Assembly: GCA_023213315.1 (NCBI GenBank)
Contig: JAKCPI010004485.1
Coordinates: forward strand, 1-64,000
DNA: 64,000 bases
Origin: Euborellia annulipes
Taxonomy: Eukaryota; Arthropoda; Insecta; Dermaptera; Anisolabididae
Reading direction: 5' to 3'
Within the stretch, counting starts at the first letter, position 1, and each line of letters begins with the position of its first letter. Made by a program: the position numbers and the translations under genes. Of this stretch, positions 45,695-57,067 are shown in pieces. Under the pieces are notes generated by a model. That model did no database searches, was not told where the DNA came from, and was given only the letters and a program-made list of their open reading frames with translations.

Positions 45695-46495
45695 ATTCAT
45701 TTAGCTACTATACTTCGAATTTAAATTAAAAATAAAATCATGACCTATTAATAATTTTCCTAATATATATTTCAGCCTTCTTTTAAATTTTAAAAGCAAT
45801 TGAAAAATCACTATTGTTTTTTTTTTTTTCATCTCAAACAAAATCAAATAAATAAATAAGATGATTTTATTATGAAACAAGCCGAAATCCGTTAAAAAAA
45901 AAAATAAGTGGCTGAGTGGCAGATTTAGTAAATACCACAACTTAATCTTTTTTCCTTCTCATTCATAAACGATCTCTCTTTCCTTTCAAAAGAAAAAAAA
46001 AACATCTTGTTCAAAATAGTTTGGTTAACACTAAGTAGTTAGGTTGCACTTATGTTAATGTCTTTAACAGCCTATAATCTGGCAAAAGCACTTGACTACG
46101 CAGAAAAAGCTTTTTCAAGTGGTGAGTTGATCCTGTAATTAAATGAAACCATTATTACTGTTTCTACAATTGACTGAAATAAGGCGGTTATAAACGGAAA
46201 TAATAATTTAGTATCAGTTCTTTTTTTTCCCTTCATGCATCCCATCGCTATCTTTTATATGAGAAAAATTCATTCTTGTTCATTTTACGACTTATGACCG
46301 CCATTTGAAGCTAAAAGGCTTTTGAGAAAGTCACCAGCACTCTCGAAGATAAGCCATTCGTCAGCAGCCTCTTTTATTTTTAGGTCAACATCTCCGTCAT
46401 TTGAATATTTCTATCTCCTTTAAAGGAATCATCCTATGTGCAAATATTGCTGGAAACTAAGAATAATAGTTTTTGGTAATTCAATTTTCAATTTC
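45695..46495. other. AT-rich non-coding stretch
   Basis: No gene seen. A slightly more complex segment at 46290-46450 has no usable frame. Confidence 0.4.
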
Positions 46496-46499
46496 ATTT

Positions 46500-46830
46500 T
46501 AAAGTACTTTTTTTCGAATTCGAAAATTTGTTCTAATGATTTTGATTAAAATTCATAAATCAACTATTTTTTAGATACTTTTTAAAAAGTAAATCAGTAA
46601 AATTGTTTGAATTGTACTTTACTGGTGTACTTTTTTAGTTTTTTTTTCGAATTTTTCAAAATTTACTGGAACAATTTTGATTTAAATCCATAAATCAATT
46701 ATTACTTTATCTTACCCTATATTTTTTAGATACTTTTTAAAATGTATATTCTCAATTTGCTTTCAAAAATGTTTGAAGCACTCTTTATTCTTGTGCTTCA
46801 CAAAAAAGATAGGAGAAATGGTTGCCAGCA
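46500..46830 (-). repeat. Alpha family fragment, rearranged
   Basis: Inverted Alpha text (ATTTTGATTAAAATTCATAA, CTTTACTGGTGTACTTTTTT) appears twice. A stray end-hairpin piece ACTTTATCTTACCCTAT is set into the middle, and it ends at GATAGGAGAAATGGTTGCCA. Overlapping insertions or a local duplication are likely. Confidence 0.5.
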
Positions 46831-46910
46831 TTCGTAGCTCAACGCCATGAAACTCAAGTGGTCAAGTTCGAAACTAAGATGCTATTGGAAACTAAATATA
46901 TCTCTTCGCA

Positions 46911-47205
46911 AGGCCTCGGGCTTGGCGTAGTTGGTAGCACGCTTGCCAACCATATACCAAAGGTATATAGGTAATAGCACCTGCCTGTATACCAAAGGTT
47001 GAGGGTTCGAATCTCAGGCAGTCCGTTGATTTTATTTTAGCCATTTGGATACCAAATGGCTTAAATAAGAATGATTGGACCCCCAATTGAAATATTTACA
47101 AATAATGAGTATCGTTTAATGTCTTAAATGGCCTAAGTTGCCTAAAAGACTGTCTGTATGGATGTGTGAATGTGAAAAAAGTGTTTTTTTTTTATTTAAA
47201 AAAAT
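46911..47205 (+). repeat. tRNA-headed SINE, longest copy
   Basis: The head reads GGCTTGGCGTAGTTGGTAGC, with a partial duplication around ATATACCAAAGG, and the B box is GAGGGTTCGAATCTC. The body is the hairpin CAGGCAGTCC, TAGCCATTTGGATACC and AAATGGCTTAAATAAG. The tail reads TCTTAAATGGCCTAAGTTGC, AAAAGACTGTCTG and GATGTGTGAATGTGAAAAAA. It is the best guide to the full family length. Confidence 0.75.
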
Positions 47206-47211
47206 ATCTCG

Positions 47212-47420
47212 ACACAAAAAATCTGGTGTGACAGCACAGAACAACAACTGAAAGTTGTATGCTGTGCGATTTTTAAAATTGTATTATAATTTAAAAATTT
47301 CGAATTTTCTTTTTTGATTCTCTCAAAAACATCTGGTGTGAGTGCTCGTACAGCACACAATTTTCTGTTGCCTTTAAAAATTGAAAGTTGTGTTCTGTGC
47401 TTGTAACACCATATTTTGAG
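47212..47420. repeat. Two Alpha terminal hairpins, degraded
   Basis: 47212-47265 (CGACACAAAAAATCTGGTGT) and 47325-47414 (AACATCTGGTGTGAGTGCTC ... TGTAACACCATATTTT) are both end-hairpins of Alpha without the body. Confidence 0.55.
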
Positions 47421-47424
47421 TATA

Positions 47425-48760
47425 ATGCAATTCAGCACTTAATTAATCATTACTATAATTATATTTATTGACTGAGTTATTATAATAGATGATAATAACT
47501 TATTAAAACAAAACTTGAGATAGGGATCTTTTTTTAAATATTTTTACTTTTTTTTATATCAAGCTTCTTTAAAATGAATAAGGTCTGTTTAATTCTAATC
47601 TTAGTATTCTTTTTTATTCTGCCTGCTACCATAGAAACAATATGAACAAACTTTTTTTTTTTTATTTCTGTTTGTCTTTGTTCACACTGATGATAAATAT
47701 TTTTTTCCGACTTTTTTTATCTAGTTTATACTCTTCTCAACTTAACATTCAAATCAGGAGGGACAAAATTTGAAAATGCAAATTTTTTTTTTTTAAGAAA
47801 ATTTAATTTAATTATAATTCCAAACTTACGGATTCTTAAAATGCGAGTCAAGTAAATTTGATAGAAAAAAAATGAATATCTAACTATGAATTCTGAATAT
47901 AAATATAATTGAAAAAATAAATAAATTTCAAGTATTATTCATTCTTAAAATACTCAACTTGGAATTAGATAAAAATGAAGGGGTGAATATAATCCTGCAA
48001 ATTTATTCACAAATCGTATTTTATGTTTACTTTATATTTTCAACAATTTTTTTGATTAGTTCTTTAAAAATATTGTTCTTGTTCGTTTTAATCCTAGCTC
48101 ACTTTAGCCGTGAATCAAATCAACAAATTTGTTTAGTTTAGTTTCAATTATTATTGCTTGACTGTCCTAAGCATGGGTGATGGGCTAGGAGGAAGGAGAG
48201 TTGAGTTTGAAATGGATGAAGGAGGGCTGAGGGGTCAAATGGCCAAATACTAACTCAATTGTCGACATTTCAGCCCTTGGACTTTGGTGAATTCCCGAAT
48301 CGCCCAAAGGACGAGGGGGTTAAAGGGCTTCTCTTCCCTCTTTGCGGAGTCTTTAATCCATCCCGGGACAAACATCAGGCCGACATTGGATGCTGTTAGT
48401 CTTTTATCCTGGGCCGAAAACAAAACTTGAACAATCTAAAGTCAAAGATGTCTATTTTTCCCTTTCAAAGAGTGAGTTACACGCTTGGAAAGTACTTTAA
48501 TATGACTATCTAACTTTGTTATTTTAGAAACAAATTTAGTTACGAATCTCTTTATATTTTCAAGAAGTTTCCAAGCATAAATTCAAATTATAGGTTTATT
48601 TGTTAAAATAAGGATGGAGAATTTTTTTTTTAAGTTGATTTATAAACTTCGTTTAAATTATAAAATTATTTTGATAAAAAGTGTGATGTCTAAGTTAATT
48701 AATTTTTTATACACTTGTGAATTTAACTTGTCAGTGGCCTTGAATAACATTAAAAATCTT
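47425..48760. other. Non-coding stretch with a GC-richer island
   Basis: No gene seen. AT-rich to about 48150; the island at 48170-48430 is complex and non-repeated, with no convincing frame. Confidence 0.4.
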
Positions 48761-48764
48761 ATAG

Positions 48765-48955
48765 TCCCCGGGCCTTGGTGTAGTGGTTAGGGTGCTGGCT
48801 ATTTGTACTAAGGGTTCGCGGATTCGCATCCCGTCTAATGCGACAATTTATTTCAATTAGATTGGTTACCAATCCATTTGAAATAGATAGAGACGGGGTC
48901 TATAAAGGCCTTCTATGCCGAAAAAGATCTTAATGAAATAAAAAAAAATATCTTA
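48765..48955 (+). repeat. tRNA-headed SINE of a sister family
   Basis: The head reads GGTGTAGTGGTTAGGGTGC and GGATTCGCATCCC. The body is a hairpin with CCCGTCT pairing AGACGGG, and inside it ATTAGATTGGTTACC pairs with CCAATCCATTTGAAAT-type text. The plan is the same as at 8628 but the stem sequence differs. It ends in an A run. Confidence 0.65.
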
Positions 48956-49259
48956 TAAGCTAGGCCTACAAATTAATTTATGAAATATCTTTGTGATTTA
49001 TTGAATCTACAAAATATATTTATTTTATTTTTTTCACTCAAAAAAAGTTTCTATGGGGTCTTAATCTAATATGGGGATACATAATTTTATATGCTGCCCG
49101 CGGAGTTATAATGTAATTCCAAATGGGCCAGCAAGATCATTTAGGTTGACTCACTCACTCACTCTCTGTCCATAGTACACACACTCTATCTAATTTGGTC
49201 ATTGGATTTATTAAAAATTAATAATGCCTTTTGCCAATATGAACACTGGAGGATCAATA

Positions 49260-49385
49260 TATTGACAATAGCTTGGCCCTGAGGATGGGCCTAAACGTCG
49301 ACCTGGGCGCATTAATATAATAAATATAAATTGAAATAGTCTAATAAATAAATATTTCATATATAGGGTAAGATAAAGTAATATA
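49260..49385 (+). repeat. Worn hammerhead-like motif and Alpha scrap
   Basis: CCCTGAGGATGGGCCTAAAC and GTCGACC (49277-49313) resemble the hammerhead-like ends at 42941 and 63853, with the core broken. TATATAGGGTAAGATAAAGT (49362-49381) is the last piece of an Alpha end hairpin. Confidence 0.3.
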
Positions 49386-49520
49386 AATTGAAAAAACTCT
49401 TGGTAGCTTACTCATTGGAGAAATCCAGAAACCTTTAAATTTTCGCAATAATAAAAGTTTAAAAGCTGAAAATTAAAATTTTCTCTTCTCTTCCCTTTGT
49501 TCGTAAATCATGGGCTATAC

Positions 49521-50365
49521 CAGTGGTTCCCAACCTTTTTTGGCCCATCACCCCTTTCTGGAGGTTGTCTAACACCGATCGCCCCCTTTTCATTTAATTT
49601 TTCGACTAATAGTAAAAAATTAATATATTTTGTATAGGAAAATTTTCACGGCCCCCAAGAGAACAGCACAGTTTGAGAAAGACTGGTATATCTACTGTAC
49701 ATACATAAAAATTTACATGGTTCAAATCAAATTCATGGATTCTGTGATCTGCATCTGCACTTACGTACAAAATATAATTTAAAATTTTTAACAAATTTAT
49801 TTTAAAGTTAAAAATGAATCAAGTTCCTCAGATAACGTTTTCTTTTCAAAGTGAATAATAGAACAGTTGCAGAAATAGAGACTGAAACGTTGAAATTTTT
49901 TAAATAAATTGTATTATTAATTACTAACTAAAATAAACCACAATCAATGGCAAAAATTTATTTAAAAAAATACTCCTGACCTAGGAGTATTAGGCAAGAT
50001 TTGTATTCTTTATCTCAACCCAAACTTCTAAAAATTTAAAAATAATTTTATTTTTATGAAGAAAATAACAAAAATGGATCTTTTTCGGTCAACCTTTTAT
50101 TATTGAAAACAAAAGTGACGTTTCGATTCTAGATTGGAATTATCTTCAGACTATGTTATTTTTATGATAATATTTTTGTCCTCTTCTATTCTAACCATCC
50201 AGTAGTAAATAGGAGATTTTTCTCTTTGATTTTTGTTCTTTTAAATTTTAGTAAACTAATAGTTTTTCTCTCTTTGATTAGTCATCGCCCTCCGCTTATT
50301 TATCGCCCCCCTGAAAACCCAAATCGCCCACTTGAGGGCGGTCGCCCCCAGGTTGGGAATCACTG
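49521..50365. mobile_element. hAT-type element with nested repeats
   Basis: The ends are CAGTGGTTCCCAACCTTTTT on the left and CAGTGATTCCCAACCTGGGG read inwards from the right. A perfect 8-bp duplication GGCTATAC flanks it (49513-49520 and 50366-50373). Sub-terminal CGCCCCC-type blocks occur on both sides. The interior lacks a transposase and carries a hammerhead-like motif (50105-50155) and other AT-rich repeat text. Confidence 0.8.
50105..50155 (-). ncRNA. Hammerhead-ribozyme-like motif
   Basis: On the minus strand: CTGAAGA (50143-50149), a short ATTC/GAAT stem II, then GAAACGTC. The three bases before the core and the three after GTC (AGT/ACT) can pair as a minimal stem I. It lies inside the hAT element at 49521, so it inserted there. 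Confidence 0.4.
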
Positions 50366-50374
50366 GGCTATACT

Positions 50375-51415
50375 GTGTATTTACAAAAAAAAATGGGACA
50401 TTCAGTACATGAAAAAAGATTAACAAGTAAGATACATTGAACTAAATACACGTCTCTCCCTACCAAAATTGCTCATCCGCCCTTGTATTCAAAAGGTTGA
50501 AGGCCTAAGTCAATAAATTTTTCGGTAAAAATTATCTCCATTCCTTTAATTAAGAATAAAACCAATAAAAATAAAATATTCGTTAGAAAAATAATTCATT
50601 AATTGGTTTTTTTTTATTTCTCTCAAAAAAAGAGGATTTAAAAATAAAATTTATATCAAAGAATGTGTTTAAATTACCTATTAAAGTCTAGAGCATTAAT
50701 CCATTTATGTACTAATTAGAAAATTAATGGAGGGAGAGACATTAGATTTCGATTCTCTTTTCTTTGCCTGCGGCATCTCGGGAGCTCAATGTACGATAAC
50801 GAGTTAAATGATCGAAGCTCATAGAACCTCAGCTCTCAATCTTTTAATCATTAAAATCTCATTTGCCAAACAAAGACTAAAAAGGAAGTGAACAAGCAAC
50901 ATAAAAAGTAAATATTTTAAATTGATATAAGAATAGGTCGATAGGAGTGGAAAAAAGGTTCATTTCCCTACAACTTAGTGTCATTCTTTTTTTTTTTTTT
51001 TTTGTATAAACAAAACAAGAACATAACGTTTGAATAAATTTGAATAACTTATTTTTTTATTTTTTTTATTTAAATAGACCTATATATTTTTTTAATTTAA
51101 CATTGAAATACTTTGGGGAATTTTCAATATTGAAATTCAATAGCTTTTATTTGAACAAATTTTCCTGTTTTTCTATATTTCGAAAGTATTTCGTGCAGCC
51201 CATTATTTATATTGATCAATTCCAGAAGGGTGGGAGCGAATACTTCCCATCCCCTCTCTTTTATGTTTATCATTATTTTGTTTTTAAATCATTAATTTGC
51301 ATCCGCAACAAAAAAAATAAATAAATAAATAAAATAGACCAAAAGTCAGTAGACTAAAAAAGATATTATAATTTTTCTCAAGCTCACACTATTGAGAAAG
51401 AAAGAAAATATAATA
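50375..51415. other. AT-rich non-coding stretch
   Basis: No gene seen. CTCATCCGCCCTTG at 50470-50483 resembles an orphan hAT-type end like that at 10636. A complex patch lies at 50740-50850. The 94-codon frame at 51040 is T-rich and incidental. Confidence 0.4.
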
Positions 51416-51419
51416 AATA

Positions 51420-52130
51420 GATTGAATTTTATGAGCGGATATCCTGCCCTATTGGGTTGATCGCACACCAAATGAGCAAAAACGTTTTCGATCAAAATGT
51501 TTTGTCCACTAGCAATACGTTTTGCTCGATGCCGACGCACTATTGTCTATTGTTGCGAGGCCCCTAAAAAAAAGCGATTGCCTACTCCGCCGAATGTATA
51601 ATCCGGTACTGCCTAGGCATTTAGGCTAGGCTATCACAAAATGCATCTTTGGTGCCTCATTACTTCGTGATGTGATTATATCGCATTTTGGCATTGATGA
51701 AAAATTTTTTGGCCCGATCGGGTCGACGACAATGAGTTGTTTTTTTTTAATCAACAATGCCATAGGGTGATAATCTCGCTCGAAATAATCAGGCACTTAA
51801 GTGCGATCGGTTTAAGAAATCCGATTATTTCAGAATTGTTTTTTATCCTAAAAAAATTATTATTTCTTATATCCGTAATTTAAATTCGTCTTAAAAAAAT
51901 TTTTGTAAAGTTTTTTCGATAAATCAACCAATCCCCTTCTTAATCTCCTGATCTTCTCCAAACTCATAATTCAATGGTATTTTTCTGATAAATAATGAAT
52001 TATTTGACTTAAAAAAATGCTCGCATCCTGTTGCTCGATAATACTCGTCAGCATTAAATAACACAAATAAAAAGCAGATGGGAAGTGCTTCTACTGTTAG
52101 ATTTATCACCCTATTTTTGAAAACCCTATA
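51420..52130. other. Unassigned non-repetitive segment, possible old transposon
   Basis: More complex than the flanks. An inverted pair ATAGGGTGATAA (51763-51774) and TTATCACCCTAT (52102-52113) encloses about 330 bp that includes a 61-codon minus-strand frame. The frame matches nothing I recognise. It may be a worn DNA transposon. Confidence 0.3.
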
Positions 52131-52349
52131 GAGCTTTTCCAGAATTGGAAATTCACTGATTCAGTAAAAACCCTTTAAAAAAAAAAGTAAAAAGGAGATT
52201 CAACAGTGCAATTTTCCGCCCAGTTCAGAGAAAGTAAAAATATATAGATATATCCATATTAATGTTTAGAAATTTCACTTATAGATATTTCTTTATTTTC
52301 TAAACTAAAAGATTTTCAGAAATTTTGTATGGTTTTTTCTGGCATTTAA

Positions 52350-52622
52350 GCCTTAAGTATTTGAAGCGTCAAGTAAAAGCTTAGTAAAATGGGCGTAACT
52401 AGGGGAGGTGCCGGGTGGGTCTGGCCCTCCCAGAAAGCTCCTTGACCCAAGAAAAATTGAGAAAGTATGGGGCTTTCCAGGCCCAACGGAAGATGGCTGG
52501 TCCCATGGCCCCCCTTCAATTTTTCTTGGGGCAAGGAGCTTTCTGGGGAGGGCCAGGCCCACCCGGCACCCCCCTAGTTACGCCCATTTTACTAAGCTTT
52601 TACTTGACGCTTCAAATTCTTC
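52350..52622. mobile_element. Foldback element with arms over 100 bp
   Basis: The left arm (52350-52462) and right arm (52508-52622) are near-perfect reverse complements: TTTGAAGCGTCAAGTAAAAG, AATGGGCGTAACTAGGGG, GTGCCGGGTGGG, CCTCCCAGAAAGCTCCTTG and AAGAAAAATTGA. The loop is about 45 bp. The four overlapping open frames arise from this symmetry and are not genes. No clear duplication is seen, though GGGCGTAACTAGGGG recalls hAT-type ends. Confidence 0.7.
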
Positions 52623-52624
52623 AG

Positions 52625-53260
52625 TAGTTGAATACACAACTAATTTCTAATTTTTTCAGGATAAATTGAATTTTCTCAATTTTCATCACCTCTAACTATT
52701 ATTATTATTATTATTATTATTTTTCTTCAATTTTCTAGAATCTCGGACAGTCCTGGAAGAATTTAAGAGCACCGCCATGAAAAATAAGCGGAGAAAAATT
52801 TTATTTTTTTTTTTTTTCAATTAAAAAAAAAAAATAGAACGCGAAATAATCCCACTCTGAAATTTTCAGAGCATTTGTAGAAAAAATAAAAGTTTTTTAT
52901 AAAAAAAAAAATTAAAAAAAGTGTCATTCATCCCGAAATTTTTGTTTTTTTCCAAAAATGTCAAAAAAAAAAAACGTTCAAGATGAATCTGTAAAATTTA
53001 GTCATATTTATTTCTGAAAAGTACATTTAAAACCAAAAATTTCAAAAAAAAAAAAAAAACGTCCCGATAAGTTAATTTTTGACAGTTTTACGGTTATTTA
53101 AAAAAAAAAATCGATGTTTTTTGAAAATGCTATAACTTTTTTTTGGCTGGGTCGAAAAATCTGAAAAAAATTCTCAGATACGTTTTCAATAGGGTACAAA
53201 AAGATGACAAAGTTTCAGCCAAATCAAAAATGGTCGGGTTCAAAAGTGGTCGAGTTGGCG
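52625..53260. repeat. Simple AT sequence and ATT trinucleotide run
   Basis: An (ATT)n run lies at 52697-52721. The rest is poly-A/poly-T rich low-complexity DNA, apart from a somewhat more mixed patch at 53140-53260. No gene is seen. Confidence 0.6.
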
Positions 53261-53264
53261 TGGA

Positions 53265-53475
53265 ATGCCCCCGTATATTCTCATTTTGCCATTGAAATCT
53301 TCTAAAGACCACTTTACTCATGTACTCCATAGAAAAGATAGGAAAAATGGTTGCCATGGTAACTAAATATAAATATTTTACCTTGTTTATAAATTTTACA
53401 TCTTCGAATGTACCCTACTGTCGGAAACTAAAATCATATCGACACACTGCTGTACGACCAGTCACACCAGATTAT
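53265..53475 (-). repeat. Alpha family fragment
   Basis: An inverted piece: GTATATTCTCATTTTGCCAT, GATAGGAAAAATGGTTGCCA, TGTACCCTACTGTCGGAAAC and CCAGTCACACCAGAT. It covers the middle to the first hairpin arm only. Confidence 0.65.
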
Positions 53476-53739
53476 TAATATATTAGATTAATTAAAGAAA
53501 TAAAATGAATTTATATTTTCAATTTCATTATCATAAAAATTTAATACAAATTTTAGTTAATAAAAAAATCTGACTGTGAATATACTATAAGGCGAATATG
53601 CTGGTAGATGCATCACAAATCATAAAATGTTTAGGCTCCAATTAAATGTGAAAATGGCACCATGGCACCCATTTTTCGAATTGGTTTTAAATAAACATTC
53701 CCATTCACAATTACAATTAAAACAACAACCCCCCACTCC

Positions 53740-54130
53740 CCACACCTAAGTAAATAGATTAATCAATCTCTTTCACGTTTCTTGCTCTCTTTATTCGATT
53801 AAATGGAAACGTTTCTATAAAACCCAACCCGTTTATCTAACTGCTTGATTTGTCAAATTGTTTCTACTGAATTCGTATAAAGTCTTGATTCCCGTCCCCA
53901 ATAATTCACCCCGTCCCGTTTTTCTGGCTTCTCTCCTATCTCCTCGATTAATCTCCGCAGAATTGTAGCTTAATGGCGTCTCCCATTGCACGTGACCGAT
54001 TTAAATTAGTCCATGTAATCGGGTGCAAACCCAATCGTATTTTCTGATCCAAGACATTCCCTCGATATATTTTGTAAAGGGTTTTCCCCAACGGAGAGAA
54101 GAATAAATAACATTATTCTAGTGGGGATAT
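53740..54130. promoter_or_regulatory. Unique complex island, possible regulatory DNA
   Basis: A non-repeated, GC-richer segment with several ATTA/TAAT cores (GATTAATCAATC, CGATTAATCTCC, TTTAAATTAG) and CACGTGACC, which contains an E-box. No usable frame. It may be a conserved enhancer; this is inference from composition only. Confidence 0.3.
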
Positions 54131-54134
54131 TCCG

Positions 54135-55825
54135 TCTCACACTTTGATTAATTTATTTTATTTGTCTCCAAATAAAACCAATTAATTGAATTTATTGATA
54201 TAATTTATGCTAAGTCTATAAATTATTCATTCTTTAGACATTTTATAAACTGATACGTCAAGAGAAAATTACGAGGATTATAATTTTATTAAAAATTTGA
54301 TATATTGTTAATTTAGAGCTCTACCTGGTATAGTTGGTACTTCTTATCATTTTAGAGAACTTAAATATTAAAATTTTTCATAAAGACCTAGCTAATTTAT
54401 TATTTATTAAAAACATTAATATTTTTTTAATTTGTATTCTTTTGGGCTATTCTGGCCGTTTTGGGCAGGTTATTTCAGTTCAAATTAACTAGCTATCCCT
54501 CTGATAAGCTAGTTTACTAAGACTTTTTAGTCTTTTATCTAGTTAAGCTAATCATATAATTAATTAAAGGCCCAGATCGTAGTTAAATAGCTAAGACCCA
54601 AAGTTCGTTATAAGAGGTGATATTAGAAACGCAGCCTTGTTTATTTTTTTTTTAGAAATTTTTAAATTAAAAAAAATTAATTAACTCTAATTATTTTAAT
54701 TTTTAATATTTATTTGAATTAATTTTAATTTTTATAATATTTTTAATAATTTTTAAAAATTGTCTCTATTAAGTTGCTTCTTCAGAAAAATTTCCTTATA
54801 CATCAGATAGCTAATTGTTTGTGAAAAAACTCATGATGATTTGCTATCGGTTGAATAAGTTTGCTAGTTGACCAAAAATGAAGCAACCAGTCCTAAGATA
54901 CATTTTCAAATACAGGTTGTATATTTAAAAAAAAATGTTTGTGTCGGTGATTTCCAGCGGGTTTGAAGGAAGTAGAGCGTAACCAGTTGGGAAAGATATG
55001 GGTTCAACCCCCCCCCCCCCCTGAAATTCCGAAAAATCATATATAAAGAAAAATATATAGAGAAACGGTGTTAAAATTTTAAATACTGTTAGAAATTATA
55101 AAAAATTACCCGAGCTAAGACTGGGCATTTCTTTCAATCCCTTCTTGCCAGCCTTTCACTTTCTAGGGTTATCTAAAAATATTTGACTTTCTTAAATGCA
55201 CATATGAAAAGAGAAATTACACAAATTTTCCTAAAAAATATTTTCGAATTCAGTCGTTCGTATTAATTTAATTTGCAAATAATTCTTACATATTTTATAG
55301 CTCTTCCTCTTTTATTGCCATTTTTTTTTTTTTTTTTTTGAACGGTTTCATTGCCAAAAGAAGATTCATCGACCCAAGGAGAAGCTGGCTGGCTTGGGAC
55401 TTTTTTTTTATTAAAACATTGGCATCTTTCTATATTAAAAAAAAATAAAAGGAAGGAGAAAGAAATCTCTTTGGTAGATTGTTTCTCACAACGCCGAAAG
55501 CATTTATTGTGCGACTTTTTTTCTTGATATGCAAGAGATAAAAAAATTTATTTCTTAGTTAATAGAAGAAAATATTTTATATTATATATTCATTATAAAG
55601 CAGCATATCCATTTTGTTTATATAAACTGTTTTCCTTTTTCTTAAAAAACTTGACTAAAGACTTTCATATCAGTTAAAATTTTACAATAATTTTTATTTT
55701 TATTTTCATTTGGATATTTCTTTTGTTGCAAGACTTTTTCTTTTATCAATAGTCTGCCCGTTTTTTTTCAATAAAGTCTAATCTGCTCTGACCAGGCAGG
55801 AATGAAATAGCAATAAGAAAAGAAA
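54135..55825. other. AT-rich non-coding stretch with a hAT-like scrap
   Basis: No gene seen. At 54987-55035, GCGTAACCAGTTGGG and GGGTTCAACCCCCCCCCC resemble the left half of the hAT element at 60165. A poly-T run lies at 55321-55339. Confidence 0.45.
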
Positions 55826-55834
55826 TTATAAAAA

Positions 55835-56452
55835 AAAATCTGGTGTGCCTGACGCACAGCACACAACTTTCTCTTACCTTCGGTAATCGAAAGTTGTGTA
55901 CTGTGCTTGTCACACCAGATTTTTTGTGTCGACACGTATATATTTAGTTTCCGACAGTACGGTATATTCGATTTTCAAGATGTAAAATATTTATATTTTG
56001 ATACCATGGCAACCATTTCTCCTATCTTTTCTATGGAGTACAAGAGTAAAGTGGTCTTCAGAAGATTTCAATCACAAAATGAGAATATACATTTTATCAA
56101 GAATCTAAAAAATAATTGATTTTTGAATTTAAAAAAAGGCGAAGAGAAAATCGCAAAAAACTGAAAAAGTGCATCAGTAAAGTACTAGTACTCTTTGGCC
56201 GATTGTTCAAAAGCTTCGTGTCACGTCCCATGGGAGTGCCTAATTTAAATATAAAATGTCAACCTCCTAGCTCTTTCCGTTCTTGAGATATTTTGTTCAC
56301 AGACAGACCATGTCGCGAAAACCACTTTTTTGGATTCAGGGGACCTCAAAACGTGAAGATCCATCAAAATCTCGACATCAAATTTTTGACATGAATCCAA
56401 TACTTTCTCTCTCTATATATATTAACATATATATAGAGGTAAGAGAAAGTAA
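55835..56452 (+). repeat. Alpha family repeat, best full-length copy
   Basis: The opening hairpin is intact: AAATCTGGTGTGCCTGACG, CACAGCACACAACTTTCTCT, TACCTTCGGTAATCGAAAGT and GTGCTTGTCACACCAGATTT. The CCATGGCAACC block, TCTTCAGAAGATTTCA, AGTACTAGTACTCTTTGG, CTTTCCGTTCTTGAGATATT, ACAGACAGACCATGTCGCG and CCATCAAAATCTCGACATC follow. The closing hairpin is TACTTTCTC with GAGAAAGTA. Two open frames across it are incidental. Confidence 0.8.
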
Positions 56453-56454
56453 AA

Positions 56455-57065
56455 ATAATAATAAAGGAATATTTATTAATCGGCTGACAACAATTGAAGG
56501 TAGAAATTCATTGGCTGATATTTAGAATTCTAATTGCCAACAGGCGGCCCTTGGCAGGGCTCCATCGTCCTTTCGCTTGGTCAAGGGTTGATGCTCATTC
56601 CATAAGCCACCCCCACAATGCATTAACATTTAACCCTTGCCGTCCGCAAATGACTCCCTTGGGCAAACAAAATTTTTTTGCATTCAGAAAATGAATATTT
56701 AATTATAATTTGAAATCTCCGTCTACAAAATAATGTTGAAACCTCAGTTGAAAGATTTCTTGTTTAGGTTTATTAAAATGTAATTATTATCATTTTAAAA
56801 TTAATATGAGCTAAACAATATAATAATAAATTAAGTAGAAAACTGTCTAACACAAATGGCGAATCTTTTTTTTCATTAATGAACTGAATCAAAAAACTAA
56901 TTAAACAAATGGTAAATTAATAAGTAGTTAGATCGTTTGGATATGGGAATCCCAGACATCTCATATTGGGTTGAGATAATAAGATTTTAGATCAAGTTTA
57001 ATTTTTACATTCCTTATGTATATGCCTATAATATAAACGCTTCTGATTTTATATAATAAAAGAAA
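56455..57065. other. Non-coding stretch with a complex patch
   Basis: No gene seen. The patch at 56540-56680 is GC-richer and non-repeated, with an incidental 66-codon frame. Confidence 0.4.
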
Positions 57066-57067
57066 TT

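Noticed and set aside
52346..52650. Four overlapping proline- and glycine-rich frames
   Set aside because: They are mirror images produced by a foldback element.
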